From Azoarcus sp. (GTDB lineage Bacteria; Pseudomonadota; Gammaproteobacteria; Burkholderiales; Rhodocyclaceae), in contig JAITVD010000079.1 of NCBI GenBank assembly GCA_031285965.1, positions 1 to 33,860 of the forward strand: 33,860 nucleotides of DNA. Direction: 5' to 3'. Below, in pieces: positions 1-8,221 of this stretch. The notes beneath the pieces were generated by a model. The model made no database searches, was not told where the DNA came from, and saw only the letters and a list, made by a program, of their open reading frames with translations. Made by a program: the position numbers and the translations under genes. Each line of letters begins with the position of its first letter. The stretch's first letter is position 1.

Positions 1-270
1 CGCTCGCGTCGATTGTCCCGGAAACGATCAGGTTCTGCCGCCCGGTTCCGTCTTCTGACCCGTCAAACCCCTCTCCGCGAAGGGTATTGGCTGCCCTCAT
101 GTACCCTGCTGCGGCATGGCCGGCGCTGTTTGCCCAGCCCCCGCTTCTAGCGCACGCTTTAAGTGTCCCGGCAATTTCTTGCCCCGCATTGAAGCCCGGC
201 GCAGGATTCCGCGACAGGCTTGCGAACTCAAAAAGTACCGCTGCGGCACGCGGCCAGCCATTTCCCTCGG
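1..270 (-). pseudogene. Phage-type cytosine-C5 DNA methyltransferase fragment
   Basis: One minus-strand frame (codons ending at position 2 and every third base above it) is open from about 280 to the window edge and encodes about 90 residues. They include GWPRAAAVLFE, then QEIAGTLKA, GGWANSAGHAAAGYM, TLRGEGFDGSEDGTGRQNL and VSGTIDAS. From memory, strings of this kind (TLRAEGFDASEDGTGRGTPLV) are typical of the variable segment between the VPQRRRR region and the target-recognition part of prophage-encoded Dcm-like methyltransferases. Neither end is native: the 5' side joins maf sequence at about 262-270 and the 3' side leaves the window. No catalytic motif (PCQ, ENV) is inside the fragment, so activity cannot be judged. 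Family assignment is by remembered pattern only and is moderately sure. Confidence 0.6.
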
Positions 271-417
271 AAGCGGCGTTTCATCAACCTCGGCATCTTT
301 CTTGCTGGGGCGCAGCCGCTTGAAGTTCACGCCAATCTGGCGCAGCAGTTCGCGCCGCCTCGGGCTGGCGGAAGCGAGGGTGATGCAGGAAAAAGTCTCT
401 GGCATGGACAGGCTCAT
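262..417 (-). pseudogene. maf: maf, 5' part only (nucleotide pyrophosphatase), broken
   Basis: The start ATG at 417 overlaps the rlmH stop in an ATGA. The product begins [10 protein letters not shown] and carries the Maf N-terminal signature ASASPRRRELLRQIG at about residues 15-29, then the family's DETPLP motif at 45-50. Maf proteins are about 195 residues long and hydrolyse non-canonical or modified nucleoside triphosphates. Here recognisable homology stops at residue 52 (about position 262). The same frame runs on to a stop at 97-99 with sequence that does not resemble Maf, while another frame takes up a phage methyltransferase. The C-terminal three quarters, including the rest of the catalytic site, is missing, so the gene is non-functional as seen. 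The rsfS-rlmH-maf order is standard, which supports the identity. Confidence 0.75.
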
Positions 418-884
418 TCCCGGTGATAGGGATGGTTGCGCGTGATGCTCCATGCCCGATAGAGGGCTTCGGCGAGCAGCGGGCGGACGAGCGCGTGGGG
501 CAGGGTGAGGCTGGAGAGCCGGAGGGATTCGTGCGCGCTGGCCTTGATGGATGGGGCAAGCCCGTCGGGGCCGCCGATGATGAAGGCGATGTCCTGCCCG
601 CCGCCGCACCATTCTTCCAGGCGGCGGGCGAGCGCGACGCTGGTCAGTCCAACACCATGCTCATCGAGTATCACCCTGCGGCAACGAACTGGCAGGGCGG
701 CTTCGATGCGGCTTGCTTCGGCTTCCATCATCGATGCCGCCGTTTTTCCAGAGTTGCGCGGCTCGGCTTTGACCTCGACGAGTTCGAGCGGCAATTCGCG
801 GGGCATCCGGCGGGCGAAGTCGTTGAAACCGGCTTCTGCCCATGCGGGCATCCGTTTGCCGACAGCGACGGCGACCAGCCTCAT
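414..884 (-). CDS. rlmH: 23S rRNA (pseudouridine-1915-N3)-methyltransferase RlmH
   Basis: This 156-residue protein matches the E. coli family length of about 155. RlmH is a small SPOUT-class methyltransferase that uses S-adenosylmethionine to methylate pseudouridine 1915 in helix 69 of 23S rRNA, acting on assembled 70S ribosomes. The sequence shows the start [15 protein letters not shown], the cofactor-loop motif FIIGGPDG near residue 105, and the characteristic C-terminus [15 protein letters not shown]. The ATG at 884 lies 4 bp after the rsfS stop, and its own stop overlaps the maf start, so the three are probably co-transcribed. Nothing in it looks broken. Identification is secure from motifs and neighbours. 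Confidence 0.95.
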   Translation of the reverse strand: MRLVAVAVGKRMPAWAEAGFNDFARRMPRELPLELVEVKAEPRNSGKTAASMMEAEASRIEAALPVRCRRVILDEHGVGLTSVALARRLEEWCGGGQDIAFIIGGPDGLAPSIKASAHESLRLSSLTLPHALVRPLLAEALYRAWSITRNHPYHRE

Positions 885-888
885 GGGG

Positions 889-1254
889 TCATGCTTCCGC
901 TGCTTTTCCGGCGGATTCGGCGCGATGGGGGAGGGAACTCGTCCAGAGTTCTTCGAGCCGGTAATGGGCGCGGACGGCGGGCTGCATGACGTGAACCACG
1001 ATTTCGCCCAGGTCGACGAGCACCCATTCGCCGTTTTCCTCGCCTTCGATGCCGAGCGCCTTGATGCCCGCCGCGTTTGCGCGGTCGAGCACGTTGCGTG
1101 CCAGCGCCCGCGTCTGGCGGCCAGAGTCGGCGCTGGCAACGATGATGCGTTCAAACTGCGAAGTGAGCCGGGCCGTGTCGATGACTTCGATGTCTCGCGC
1201 CTTCACGTCTTCCAAAGCGTCGATGATGATTTGTTGCAGGTCGGATAGGTTCAT
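889..1254 (-). CDS. rsfS: Ribosomal silencing factor RsfS
   Basis: This 121-residue protein belongs to the RsfS (Iojap/YbeB) family. RsfS binds ribosomal protein uL14 on the 50S subunit and blocks joining with 30S when nutrients are scarce. The N-terminus [19 protein letters not shown] and the central stretch [16 protein letters not shown], followed by YRLEELW, are typical of the family. The ATG at 1254 is chosen because family homology starts exactly there; an A-rich stretch precedes it but no strong Shine-Dalgarno. rlmH follows after 4 bp. The usual upstream partner nadD is absent: the gene upstream is a DUF58 gene ending at 1355. The intervening 100 bp show no convincing promoter. Confidence 0.94.
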   Translation of the reverse strand: MNLSDLQQIIIDALEDVKARDIEVIDTARLTSQFERIIVASADSGRQTRALARNVLDRANAAGIKALGIEGEENGEWVLVDLGEIVVHVMQPAVRAHYRLEELWTSSLPHRAESAGKAAEA

Positions 1255-1354
1255 TCTTTGTTCGTGGGTTAAAAAAAGAAGTGGGAGATTGCGCCGCTGG
1301 CTTACCTCTTTCACTTTGAGGGAAAGGATTGCTTGATGGGCGGAAGGGGGGATT

Positions 1355-2662
1355 CTACAAGGCTCCGCTGCGTTTGAAGTCCAGATAGCGGTTGACCAGC
1401 GCCACGGGCAGCGCCGCCGGGGTGACATCGAGCACATGTGCGCCGTTGCGTTTCAGGCGCTCAATCATGGCGCTGCGGATGCCGATGTACTGTAGCGCGG
1501 CGGCGGCGTTGAGCGCCGTCTCAAACGAGGCGCGTGGCTCGGAGACGAGGCGCTGCACGGCGGTTTCCCGCAGGCTGGCAAGCAGCACCAGATGGCGGCG
1601 GCGCAAAACCTTGATGGCCTCGCGCAGTCCTTCGTCGTCCTCGCCGCGCAGGTTGGTCAGGATGAGCACGAGCGAGCGTTTGTGCACGGTTTGCGCGATA
1701 TGCGTGGCGGCGCTGCGGTAATCGGGCGAGTTGCTGCCCGGTTCCAAATCGAAAAGCCGTTCCATCAGATGATTCAGGGCGGCGCGGCCTTTTTGGGCGG
1801 GGATGTGCCGCGTGTCATGCCCAAAGCTCATGCAGCCAACGGCGTCGCCTTGCCGCAAGGCGACATGGGCGAGCAGCAGGAGCGCGTTGAGCGCCTCATC
1901 GAAATGCGACAGCGCACCGTCCTCCTTTGCCCGCATCCGGTTGCCGCAATCGAGCAGGAACATGATTTGCTGGTCGCGTTCGTCCTGATACTCGCGGGAA
2001 ACCAGCTTGTTGACGCGGGAAGTCGCTTTCCAGTCGATTTGGCGCGGGGTGTCGCCTTCGCGGTATTCGCGCAGTTGGTGGAAACTAAGCCCCTCGCCCC
2101 GGCGGCGGCGCTGGCGCACGCCCATCTGGCTTAGGCGGTTATCGGTGGCGAGCAGCGCGTATTTGGCGACGGCGGCGAAATTGGGATAGACGCGCACGCG
2201 GCAGGGCAGGTCAATGAATGCGCGGCGGCGCAAGAGGCCGAACGGGGAATCGGCCAAGGTTTCGACTCCTTTGAAAACGTGCTCGCCGCGTGCCGTGAAG
2301 CGCAGCCGATAGCTTGCGTGGGCGCGGCTCTGCGGCGCGAGGGCAAAGGTGAATGCCAGCCCCTCCATGTCGCAGGCCGTCGGGTAATGGTCGAAAACGC
2401 GGACAACGCTCTTTTGCGGCAACGAGTTGTCGATTTCCAGCAGCACTTCGCGCCACACGCCGACCGGCAGGGAATGGGCAATCCGGCGGGCGACGCGGGG
2501 CGGTGGATGCCGCCATGCCCGCCAAGCGTCGAGGAGGACGAACAGCAGGAGCGTAATGCCGCCCGCCGCCCACGGCGCGGCCCAGCTTGGCCAGAGGCTC
2601 GCGGGTATCGCCCAGACCAGCCATCCGGCAAGTATCCAGACGAGGCGCGGGGCGGGTCTCAT
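1355..2662 (-). CDS. DUF58 domain protein, partner of MoxR ATPase
   Basis: A 435-residue protein with two hydrophobic N-terminal segments (roughly residues 7-45) and a large soluble part. It carries the DUF58 signature: YREGDTPRQIDWKATSR with downstream LVSREYQDER and IMFLLDCGNRM, the last resembling the start of a von Willebrand A-like fold. DUF58 genes almost always sit beside MoxR AAA+ ATPase genes and are thought to act with them as a chaperone-like pair on membrane or exported targets; no enzymatic reaction is known. The ATG overlaps the MoxR stop by 4 bp (ATGA), consistent with tight coupling. It is the last gene of the operon that begins near 9160 or 8206. Family assignment is firm, function is not. 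Confidence 0.9.
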   Translation of the reverse strand: MRPAPRLVWILAGWLVWAIPASLWPSWAAPWAAGGITLLLFVLLDAWRAWRHPPPRVARRIAHSLPVGVWREVLLEIDNSLPQKSVVRVFDHYPTACDMEGLAFTFALAPQSRAHASYRLRFTARGEHVFKGVETLADSPFGLLRRRAFIDLPCRVRVYPNFAAVAKYALLATDNRLSQMGVRQRRRRGEGLSFHQLREYREGDTPRQIDWKATSRVNKLVSREYQDERDQQIMFLLDCGNRMRAKEDGALSHFDEALNALLLLAHVALRQGDAVGCMSFGHDTRHIPAQKGRAALNHLMERLFDLEPGSNSPDYRSAATHIAQTVHKRSLVLILTNLRGEDDEGLREAIKVLRRRHLVLLASLRETAVQRLVSEPRASFETALNAAAALQYIGIRSAMIERLKRNGAHVLDVTPAALPVALVNRYLDFKRSGAL

Positions 2663-3675
2663 TGGCGCGGCGCTTCGACGTGTTCGAGCAGGGCGTGGAG
2701 CAGTTGGTCTGCCGTGCGGCCTTCCATTTCAAAGTCCGGCGACAAGGCCACGCGGTGGCGCAGCGCGGGCAAGGCGACGGCTTTGATGTCGTCCGGGGTG
2801 ACGAAATCGCGCCCTGCCAGAACGGCGGCGGCCCTTGCGGCGCGAACCAGCGCAATCGAGCCACGCGGCCCCGCGCCAATCAGCAGGCCAGGCCATTCCC
2901 GCGTCGCCCGCACGATGCGCGTCGCGTAGTCGATGATGCGCGAGTCGACCGTCATTTGCGCCGTGACCTGCTGAATCAAGGCGACCGCCTGCGGTGAGGC
3001 GATGGGCTGCACGGCGGCGACGTTGAGGGAATCGCCTACTTGGTTGCGCGTGACCTGTTCGAGCATGGCGCGTTCTTCATCCAGGCTCGGGTAGTCGATG
3101 AGCACCTTGAGCAGGAAACGGTCAAGCTGCGCCTCCGGCAGCGGATAAGTGCCTTCCTGCTCGATGGGGTTCTGCGTTGCCATGACCATGAACGGATGCG
3201 GCAGGGCATGGGCTTCGCCTTCAATGGTCACTTGCTGCTCCTGCATGGCTTCGAGGAGGGCGGCTTGTGTTTTGGCCGGGGCGCGGTTGATTTCGTCGGC
3301 CAGCAGCAGATGGGTAAACACGGGGCCTCGGCGAACCTTGAACTCCTGCGCCTTGAGGTCGTAGAGCGCGTGCCCGGTCACGTCCGAGGGCATCAGGTCG
3401 GGCGTGAACTGGATGCGCGAAAAGCTGCCGTTGAATGTTTGCGCCAGCGCCCGGAAAAGCAGTGTCTTTCCAAGCCCCGGCACGCCTTCGACGAGCACAT
3501 GCCCGCCCGCGAAAAGGGCAATCAGCGTGTGGTGCAGCGCCGTTGCCTGTCCGGTCAGCGCCCGGCTGATTTCCGCCTTCATGCGGGAAGCGTAGAGGTG
3601 GACTTGTTCCAGATTTTTCTGGAAAGAATCTTCAGCTTCCGGGGCTGCCGGGGTTTGGGTCGTCGTGTCGTTCAT
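2659..3675 (-). CDS. MoxR-family AAA+ ATPase
   Basis: A 338-residue cytoplasmic ATPase. Walker A is GVPGLGKT at residues 64-71, Walker B is LLLADEIN at 123-130, and the following RAPAKTQAALLEAM and TQNPIEQEGTYPLPEAQLDRF are diagnostic of the MoxR group (helix-2 insert clade). MoxR proteins act as chaperone-like remodelling ATPases, usually with a von Willebrand A or DUF58 partner; here DUF58 is immediately downstream. The ATG at 3675 overlaps the DUF4350 stop (ATGA) and is preferred over upstream in-frame starts because homology begins just after it. The N-terminal 20 residues are polar and probably disordered. The client is unknown; the context of five membrane proteins suggests a cell-envelope role. 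Confidence 0.93.
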   Translation of the reverse strand: MNDTTTQTPAAPEAEDSFQKNLEQVHLYASRMKAEISRALTGQATALHHTLIALFAGGHVLVEGVPGLGKTLLFRALAQTFNGSFSRIQFTPDLMPSDVTGHALYDLKAQEFKVRRGPVFTHLLLADEINRAPAKTQAALLEAMQEQQVTIEGEAHALPHPFMVMATQNPIEQEGTYPLPEAQLDRFLLKVLIDYPSLDEERAMLEQVTRNQVGDSLNVAAVQPIASPQAVALIQQVTAQMTVDSRIIDYATRIVRATREWPGLLIGAGPRGSIALVRAARAAAVLAGRDFVTPDDIKAVALPALRHRVALSPDFEMEGRTADQLLHALLEHVEAPRQ

Positions 3676-4934
3676 AGTTTGTTCCGAAGAATATCCAGAA
3701 GGTGTGAATGGGCGGCGAATTGCTTTTCGTCGCGGGGGCGGCTGGTGTCGAGCAGGTCTCCGACGGCTTGCGCGGTCAGGGCGGACAGTTGCGGCACTCC
3801 GCTTGCTTGCGCGAAAAGGGCAATCTGCTGGGTCAATTCCTGAAACGTCAATCGGCTCCATTGCGGATGGCGCAGAAAAGCCTGTTTATAAAAATCTTCG
3901 CAAAGCGTCCGGTAAAGCACTTGCCCCTGTTTGCAGCGCCATAAATAGCGGGCGCTCGCCGCCACATGCTCGACGATGCTGCGGCGTTCGGCGGAACGGG
4001 CGGGCAGCAGGGAACCGAAGCGGCGCGAAATCATCCAGAGCCAGATGACGAGCAGCAAGGCGGCGGCAATAAGCACCGTTCCGGCGTAATTGAGCAGCCA
4101 GAGCCAGAGGGGCGGCACGTCGCTGCCATAGACGAACCAGACGCTTTGCCCTTTTTTCAACGAGGCCGCCCAGGCGAAAAGCGCGGCGTGGTCGTTTTCA
4201 CCAATCTGGGCGTTGTCGAGGAAATCGAGATTGGCAAGAACCGTGGCGCGTCCTTTGCCCCACATAAAACTCAAGCCGTAATTGCTTTCGTCCTTGCGCC
4301 GGGGGGCATCCGCGCCCGAATCCAGAATTTGCCAATCGCTGCTTCCGTCAAGGTCTTTGAGGCGCAACTTCGGATTGAACCGGGCTTTGATCTGCGTGCC
4401 GTCTGGCAGCTTGATGACTTGTGCCGCCGATGGCGTGGCATTGATTAGCCGCCCAAGCCAGTTAAAGAGAGCGTTCGTGTTCGTCTCCACTTCATCCGAA
4501 TCTTCCTCATTGATGGAAACGCCCAATGAGGCGAGCAGCACATCTGGAGAAGCGTTTTCTTTTTTGCGGCGCTCTGCCCGCTTGCCGCGATGTTGCTGGG
4601 ATTGCGGGGAGACAATCAAATGCCCGCCTTTTTCCACCCAATCTAGCAGCGCCTCATTTTGCGTGGCGGTGAGCCAGTGGCGCGGCGCGGTGAAAACCAA
4701 CGTTCCGCCGGACGAGGGCGGCTTTGTGTAAGCGGGGACATAGTGCGCCGCTGCGCCGTAACGCTCGGCCAGCCGACCCGCCGCGAGCAGCGGGTTGCGG
4801 GCGGCAGCGCCTTTGAAGCGGTCGGTGGCGATGGTTTCTTCAACGAATTCGATTTGGCTGTAGACCCACAGCCCAAACGCCAGCAACGCCAGCAGAAGAA
4901 CCAAGCCCGCCATTTTCCAGATAGAAATTCTCAT
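3672..4934 (-). CDS. DUF4350 domain membrane protein
   Basis: A 420-residue protein with an N-terminal membrane anchor (about residues 9-26), a periplasmic-type domain of about 230 residues, a second membrane segment (about residues 280-300, around LLNYAGTVLIAAALLLVIWL), and a cytoplasmic tail. The sequence after the anchor (ARNPLLAAGRLAERYG, then TLVFTAPRHWLTATQNEALLDWV and GGHLIV) matches the DUF4350 pattern, which resembles the GldG-like auxiliary part of ABC systems. It overlaps by ATGA with both neighbours, the DUF4129 gene upstream and the MoxR gene downstream, so translation is probably coupled. No catalytic residues are evident. Family call is reasonably sure, function unknown. Confidence 0.82.
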   Translation of the reverse strand: MRISIWKMAGLVLLLALLAFGLWVYSQIEFVEETIATDRFKGAAARNPLLAAGRLAERYGAAAHYVPAYTKPPSSGGTLVFTAPRHWLTATQNEALLDWVEKGGHLIVSPQSQQHRGKRAERRKKENASPDVLLASLGVSINEEDSDEVETNTNALFNWLGRLINATPSAAQVIKLPDGTQIKARFNPKLRLKDLDGSSDWQILDSGADAPRRKDESNYGLSFMWGKGRATVLANLDFLDNAQIGENDHAALFAWAASLKKGQSVWFVYGSDVPPLWLWLLNYAGTVLIAAALLLVIWLWMISRRFGSLLPARSAERRSIVEHVAASARYLWRCKQGQVLYRTLCEDFYKQAFLRHPQWSRLTFQELTQQIALFAQASGVPQLSALTAQAVGDLLDTSRPRDEKQFAAHSHLLDILRNKL

Positions 4935-5743
4935 GGGGCGGCTCCTCCGGCTTGCTGAAGGCGGCCAAATCCTGCCAGCAGGCCATCAAAGTCCGCAGGC
5001 GGGCGGTGCGCGTAGGCGAGGATGAGCCATGCGCGGGCGATGCGCCCGAAATCGTCCTTGCAGGCAGGCAGGGCGCTGCCGACGAGCAGGCGGATTTCTT
5101 CTTCCGTTGCGCCTTGCGGCAATTCGACGCGGTGGCGCGTCGCCATGAGCTTGAGGGTTCCGCGATAGAGCAGGCTCAAGGCTTCGGCGGCTTTCCCTTC
5201 CCGCCAGCAACGCTCGGCGATTGCCGCTATTTCTTCCGGCAGCGCCTCAACCGATTCAAGCGCAAGGGCGCTGTCGCTTTGCAGAACCGGGTTCCGTGCC
5301 GGACGGGCAGAGCCGCGCCGCCAGCCGAAAAAAGGCAGCCAACGCTTTGCGGAAACGATGAGGAGCACTACCAGCCCAAAAACCAGCAGCCATAGGACGA
5401 TTTCCCCAAACTGCGCGGCGGCGGAGGCATCGAAAGGTCTGCGGGGTTCGCTTTGCGATTCCTCGTTGTTGAGGCGTTTGATGGATTTGTCAAAAATATT
5501 CTTTTTCCCGTCGGCTTTCAGTTTCGGCACTTTAACGGTTTGGGTTCGGTCGAATACGGGTTCGGCGAGGACGGCGTCGATGGCTTTCCGCGCTTCGCCG
5601 ACATAGGCGGGTTGGGCGGCTTGTGGCGGAGGATTGAGCGCAGCCGCAGGGGGCGTTTGCGCGAATGCCTGGGCGGACAGAAACAGGCTCGCCAGCAGGC
5701 AGGGCATGAGCCAGCGCGGGATAGATGAGGCAAATGGCTTCAT
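4931..5743 (-). CDS. DUF4129 domain membrane protein
   Basis: A 270-residue protein. It starts with a cleavable-looking signal peptide (hydrophobic core PCLLASLFLSAQAFAQ, about residues 14-29), followed by a proline/alanine-rich periplasmic region, a single membrane segment at about residues 113-131 (IVLWLLVFGLVVLLIV), and a cytoplasmic C-terminal domain with RCWREGKAAEALSLLYRGTL. That last part, with its conserved tryptophan-containing end (ARAWLILAYAHR), is the DUF4129 domain, found next to MoxR/DUF58 and transglutaminase-like genes. Both ends overlap neighbours by 4 bp. Molecular role unknown; the topology suggests it links a periplasmic segment to the cytoplasmic MoxR machinery. Confidence 0.8.
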   Translation of the reverse strand: MKPFASSIPRWLMPCLLASLFLSAQAFAQTPPAAALNPPPQAAQPAYVGEARKAIDAVLAEPVFDRTQTVKVPKLKADGKKNIFDKSIKRLNNEESQSEPRRPFDASAAAQFGEIVLWLLVFGLVVLLIVSAKRWLPFFGWRRGSARPARNPVLQSDSALALESVEALPEEIAAIAERCWREGKAAEALSLLYRGTLKLMATRHRVELPQGATEEEIRLLVGSALPACKDDFGRIARAWLILAYAHRPPADFDGLLAGFGRLQQAGGAAP

Positions 5744-6513
5744 GGCGCGGCCTGCTGCGCGTTAAGGCGTGCGGCCAGCGTGCGGAAGCCCAGTTCAATG
5801 TCCCACCCCTCGATTTCGGTGCGCCGGTTCAGGTAGAGCATGAATCCGGCGGCAACGTAAAACGGTTCGATGATGCTCATAGCGAGCAGTCCGGCAAGGA
5901 TTTGGATGGCAAAGAACCAAGGCGACGTTTGGCTGTCGTCCCAGATAAATTCAAGGGACGGGGCGAATTCGGTGGGCAGCAGCAGGTAAAGCAGCCCCGG
6001 AATGCCCAAAAACAGAATCAGTTCAAGATGGATGCACAGAAAGAAGAGCCGTGCCGCGCCATGCCCCCAAAGCGCGCAGAAACGCTGCTTGCGCGTTTTT
6101 CCGCTGACGCCTTCAAGCTGCCATACCGGAAGCCTGAAGCTGCGGCGGGTCGAGAGCCGCCCGATGGTCAGGGCGCGGAAGAGGCCGGAATGCAGCAACA
6201 GGCGCGGCAGCGCGCGCAGGACATCGCGCCAGTTGGCTTTTACGCCGAACACGGCGCGGCTCAAGACATGCAGAAGCACCCGGTCGTAAAGCGGCTTTAG
6301 CCACCACGACAGAATCGGGATGTACGGCCAGCTTTCTTCATAATCAGACAAAAGCCACAGCAGCGCCGCTTCCAGAAAAATGACCGGAAGCAGGATGGCG
6401 AGCCACGCCGAATACAGGCTGCGCCAATGCGCCTGCACCAGCGCCAGCCCGAGGTCGGTTGCCTCCCAGTGCGACCGGGCGCGGATTTCGACGGCTAAGC
6501 CATCAGGTTTCAC
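5740..6513 (-). CDS. Polytopic membrane protein of the MoxR operon
   Basis: A protein of 257 residues if it starts at the GTG at 6513, which overlaps the end of the SpoIIM-like gene by 11 bp and has a G-rich stretch just upstream. A TTG at 6549 is the only longer alternative and adds 12 residues that do not look conserved. Predicted membrane segments lie around SAWLAILLPVIFLEAALLWL, LFFLCIHLELILFLGIPGLL and FFAIQILAGLLAMSIIEPF. The C-terminal stretch YLNRRTEIEGWDIELGFR is recognisable from proteins that stand beside DUF4129 genes in other betaproteobacteria. No domain name or enzymatic motif is recognised. Its stop overlaps the DUF4129 start, so it belongs to the same operon. Confidence 0.75.
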   Translation of the reverse strand: MKPDGLAVEIRARSHWEATDLGLALVQAHWRSLYSAWLAILLPVIFLEAALLWLLSDYEESWPYIPILSWWLKPLYDRVLLHVLSRAVFGVKANWRDVLRALPRLLLHSGLFRALTIGRLSTRRSFRLPVWQLEGVSGKTRKQRFCALWGHGAARLFFLCIHLELILFLGIPGLLYLLLPTEFAPSLEFIWDDSQTSPWFFAIQILAGLLAMSIIEPFYVAAGFMLYLNRRTEIEGWDIELGFRTLAARLNAQQAAP

Positions 6514-7507
6514 GCCGCGCCCCCATGAACAGGAAATAGGCGGCGACAAGCGCCCAGAGCAGCCCGCCGACGATGAACTTTTCCCTCACCGGCACGTAAG
6601 CGCCGGATGACCAGAAGGCTTCGATGAACGCGGCAATCAGCAGCATGGCCGTTGCGCCATAGACAATTTTCACGGCGGGGCGGGCGGCATGGAACAGCGC
6701 CTCGCCGCGCCGCTGCCGTCCGGGCGAAATCAAGGCGCGTCCCAGCATCAATCCCGCCATGCCGCAAAGCACGATGGCGGTCAGCTCGAAAGCGCCGTGC
6801 GCGATGACGAACTGGAAAAACCGTTCCGCCGAACCTTGCTGAATCAAGTGGGCGGAAACCGCGCCGAACAAAAGGCCATTGAAAATCAGATAGAAAAGCG
6901 TGCCTAGCCCAAACAGGAGGCCGGACGCGAAACACTGGAAGCCGATGGAAATGTTGTTGCGGATGTAAAAGCCGAACATCTGGATGTTGTCGTTGGCGGC
7001 TCGCCCCGACCCAGTCTTGATCTCCGTCGCGCCGCCCGCGCTGTACATTTCCTCCATATGGCGCACGTTCTCGAAATCGAGGAGGCTGTAGACCATTTCC
7101 GGCTGGAGATAGACCAGCAGCCCCATCAGCAGCCCCGGCAAATAAAGCAACGCGCTGGCAAGCCAGAAAAGGCGCGAGTGCTCGCGGACGAGCGCCGGAA
7201 AATCCTGGGCGAAGAATTGAGCGATGCCGTGCAGCAGGCGCGAACGCGCCCCGTAGAACGCTTGATGGCCGGACAGCGCGAGGCGGTCGAGACGGTCGAT
7301 GAGCGCGGGCGGATAGCGCCGTTCCCGCGCCAGCGCCAGATGCAGGCAGGCGCGTCGGTAAAGCGATGGAAAATCCGCCGGGTCTGGCGCGATTTCCGTG
7401 GTTTGTCCGTCCGATTTGCTTTGACGGCGCTTTGGGCGCGTGGCGAGCAGCGCCTCAAGCTGTCCCCATTCCTGTTCGTGGCGGCGGACGAACTCGTTTG
7501 GCGTCAT
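6503..7507 (-). CDS. SpoIIM-like (DUF95) integral membrane protein
   Basis: A 334-residue protein starting at ATG 7507; the TTG at 7510 is a less likely alternative. The N-terminal third (FVRRHEQEWGQLEALL, then ADFPSLYRRACLHLALARE) is cytoplasmic and helical. The rest contains about six membrane segments, including FWLASALLYLPGLLMGLLVYL, NNISIGFQCFASGLLFGLGT and FVIAHGAFELTAIVLCGMAGL. The AHGAFEL motif followed by GLMLG is the hallmark of the stage II sporulation protein M / DUF95 family. In non-sporulating proteobacteria such proteins accompany RDD and MoxR genes and have no assigned reaction. The gene lies 6 bp after the RDD gene and overlaps the next gene by 11 bp. Confidence 0.87.
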   Translation of the reverse strand: MTPNEFVRRHEQEWGQLEALLATRPKRRQSKSDGQTTEIAPDPADFPSLYRRACLHLALARERRYPPALIDRLDRLALSGHQAFYGARSRLLHGIAQFFAQDFPALVREHSRLFWLASALLYLPGLLMGLLVYLQPEMVYSLLDFENVRHMEEMYSAGGATEIKTGSGRAANDNIQMFGFYIRNNISIGFQCFASGLLFGLGTLFYLIFNGLLFGAVSAHLIQQGSAERFFQFVIAHGAFELTAIVLCGMAGLMLGRALISPGRQRRGEALFHAARPAVKIVYGATAMLLIAAFIEAFWSSGAYVPVREKFIVGGLLWALVAAYFLFMGARRET

Positions 7508-7513
7508 CAAGGC

Positions 7514-8206
7514 TCAACGCTCCCCGGCGATATGCCGCGCATAGCCGAGCAGGGAATCCGCGTCGACGGGCTGTCGGCTGCTTCGGGCGATTGCCGGACA
7601 GAGTATCTGCGCCAATTCCTGCACGCGATCTGGCGTCAGGCGCAGGGAGCGGGCGGCAAAAGCGACGACGAGTTGCTGTTCGGGCGAGGAAAGCCAGACG
7701 GGCGGCGGCAATGCCCGCCCCGGCGGGAGCTTTTCGGGCAGTTTGGGCTTGTCGAGATGGACGACGACGGTTTTTGCCACGATGTCGCCCAGCCGCTTGA
7801 AATCGCGGTTCAGGAACATCGAGCACAGCCCAAAGGCATAGAGAAAAGGCAAAATATCCACGGCTCGCAGCAAGTTGCGCACCACGGAAGCCGACCAGCC
7901 GACTGGCACGCCATCGTCCTGCAATACCGCCAGATTCAATATTTTCTTCCCCGGCGTCGCCCCGCGCTTCCAGACTTCAAAGAGCACCGGATAAAACCAT
8001 TCGAGCAAAAAAACGCCTATCGCAAAAAGGCCCAAGCCGAATTTGCCGAAGGGCGACAAAAATGTCAGCGCAATCATCCAGATAAAGAGACGGATGAAAA
8101 AATCGAGCGCCCATGCCAGCGCCCTCGGCACGGGTCCCGCCAGACGAAGGCGGATGCTGACTCCTTCAGGCGTTTCGATGGTGCGGACGGTATCGAGAAG
8201 GGGCAT
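7514..8206 (-). CDS. RDD family membrane protein
   Basis: A 230-residue protein with the RDD-domain layout: a short N-terminus (LDTVRTIETPEGVSIRLRLAG), a first membrane segment containing the conserved Arg/Asp positions (PRALAWALDFFIRLFIWMI), a second around FGLGLFAIGVFLLEWFYPVLFE, and the loop TPGKKILNLAVLQDDG that follows it in the family. The C-terminal about 80 residues are cytoplasmic. RDD proteins are small integral membrane proteins, a few implicated in ion or solute transport, most uncharacterised. The ATG at 8206 lies 15 bp after the upstream BPSS1780-like gene and the SpoIIM-like gene follows 6 bp downstream, so it is probably an early gene of the MoxR operon. Confidence 0.88.
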   Translation of the reverse strand: MPLLDTVRTIETPEGVSIRLRLAGPVPRALAWALDFFIRLFIWMIALTFLSPFGKFGLGLFAIGVFLLEWFYPVLFEVWKRGATPGKKILNLAVLQDDGVPVGWSASVVRNLLRAVDILPFLYAFGLCSMFLNRDFKRLGDIVAKTVVVHLDKPKLPEKLPPGRALPPPVWLSSPEQQLVVAFAARSLRLTPDRVQELAQILCPAIARSSRQPVDADSLLGYARHIAGER

Positions 8207-8221
8207 ATGGCGGGCGCGGGG

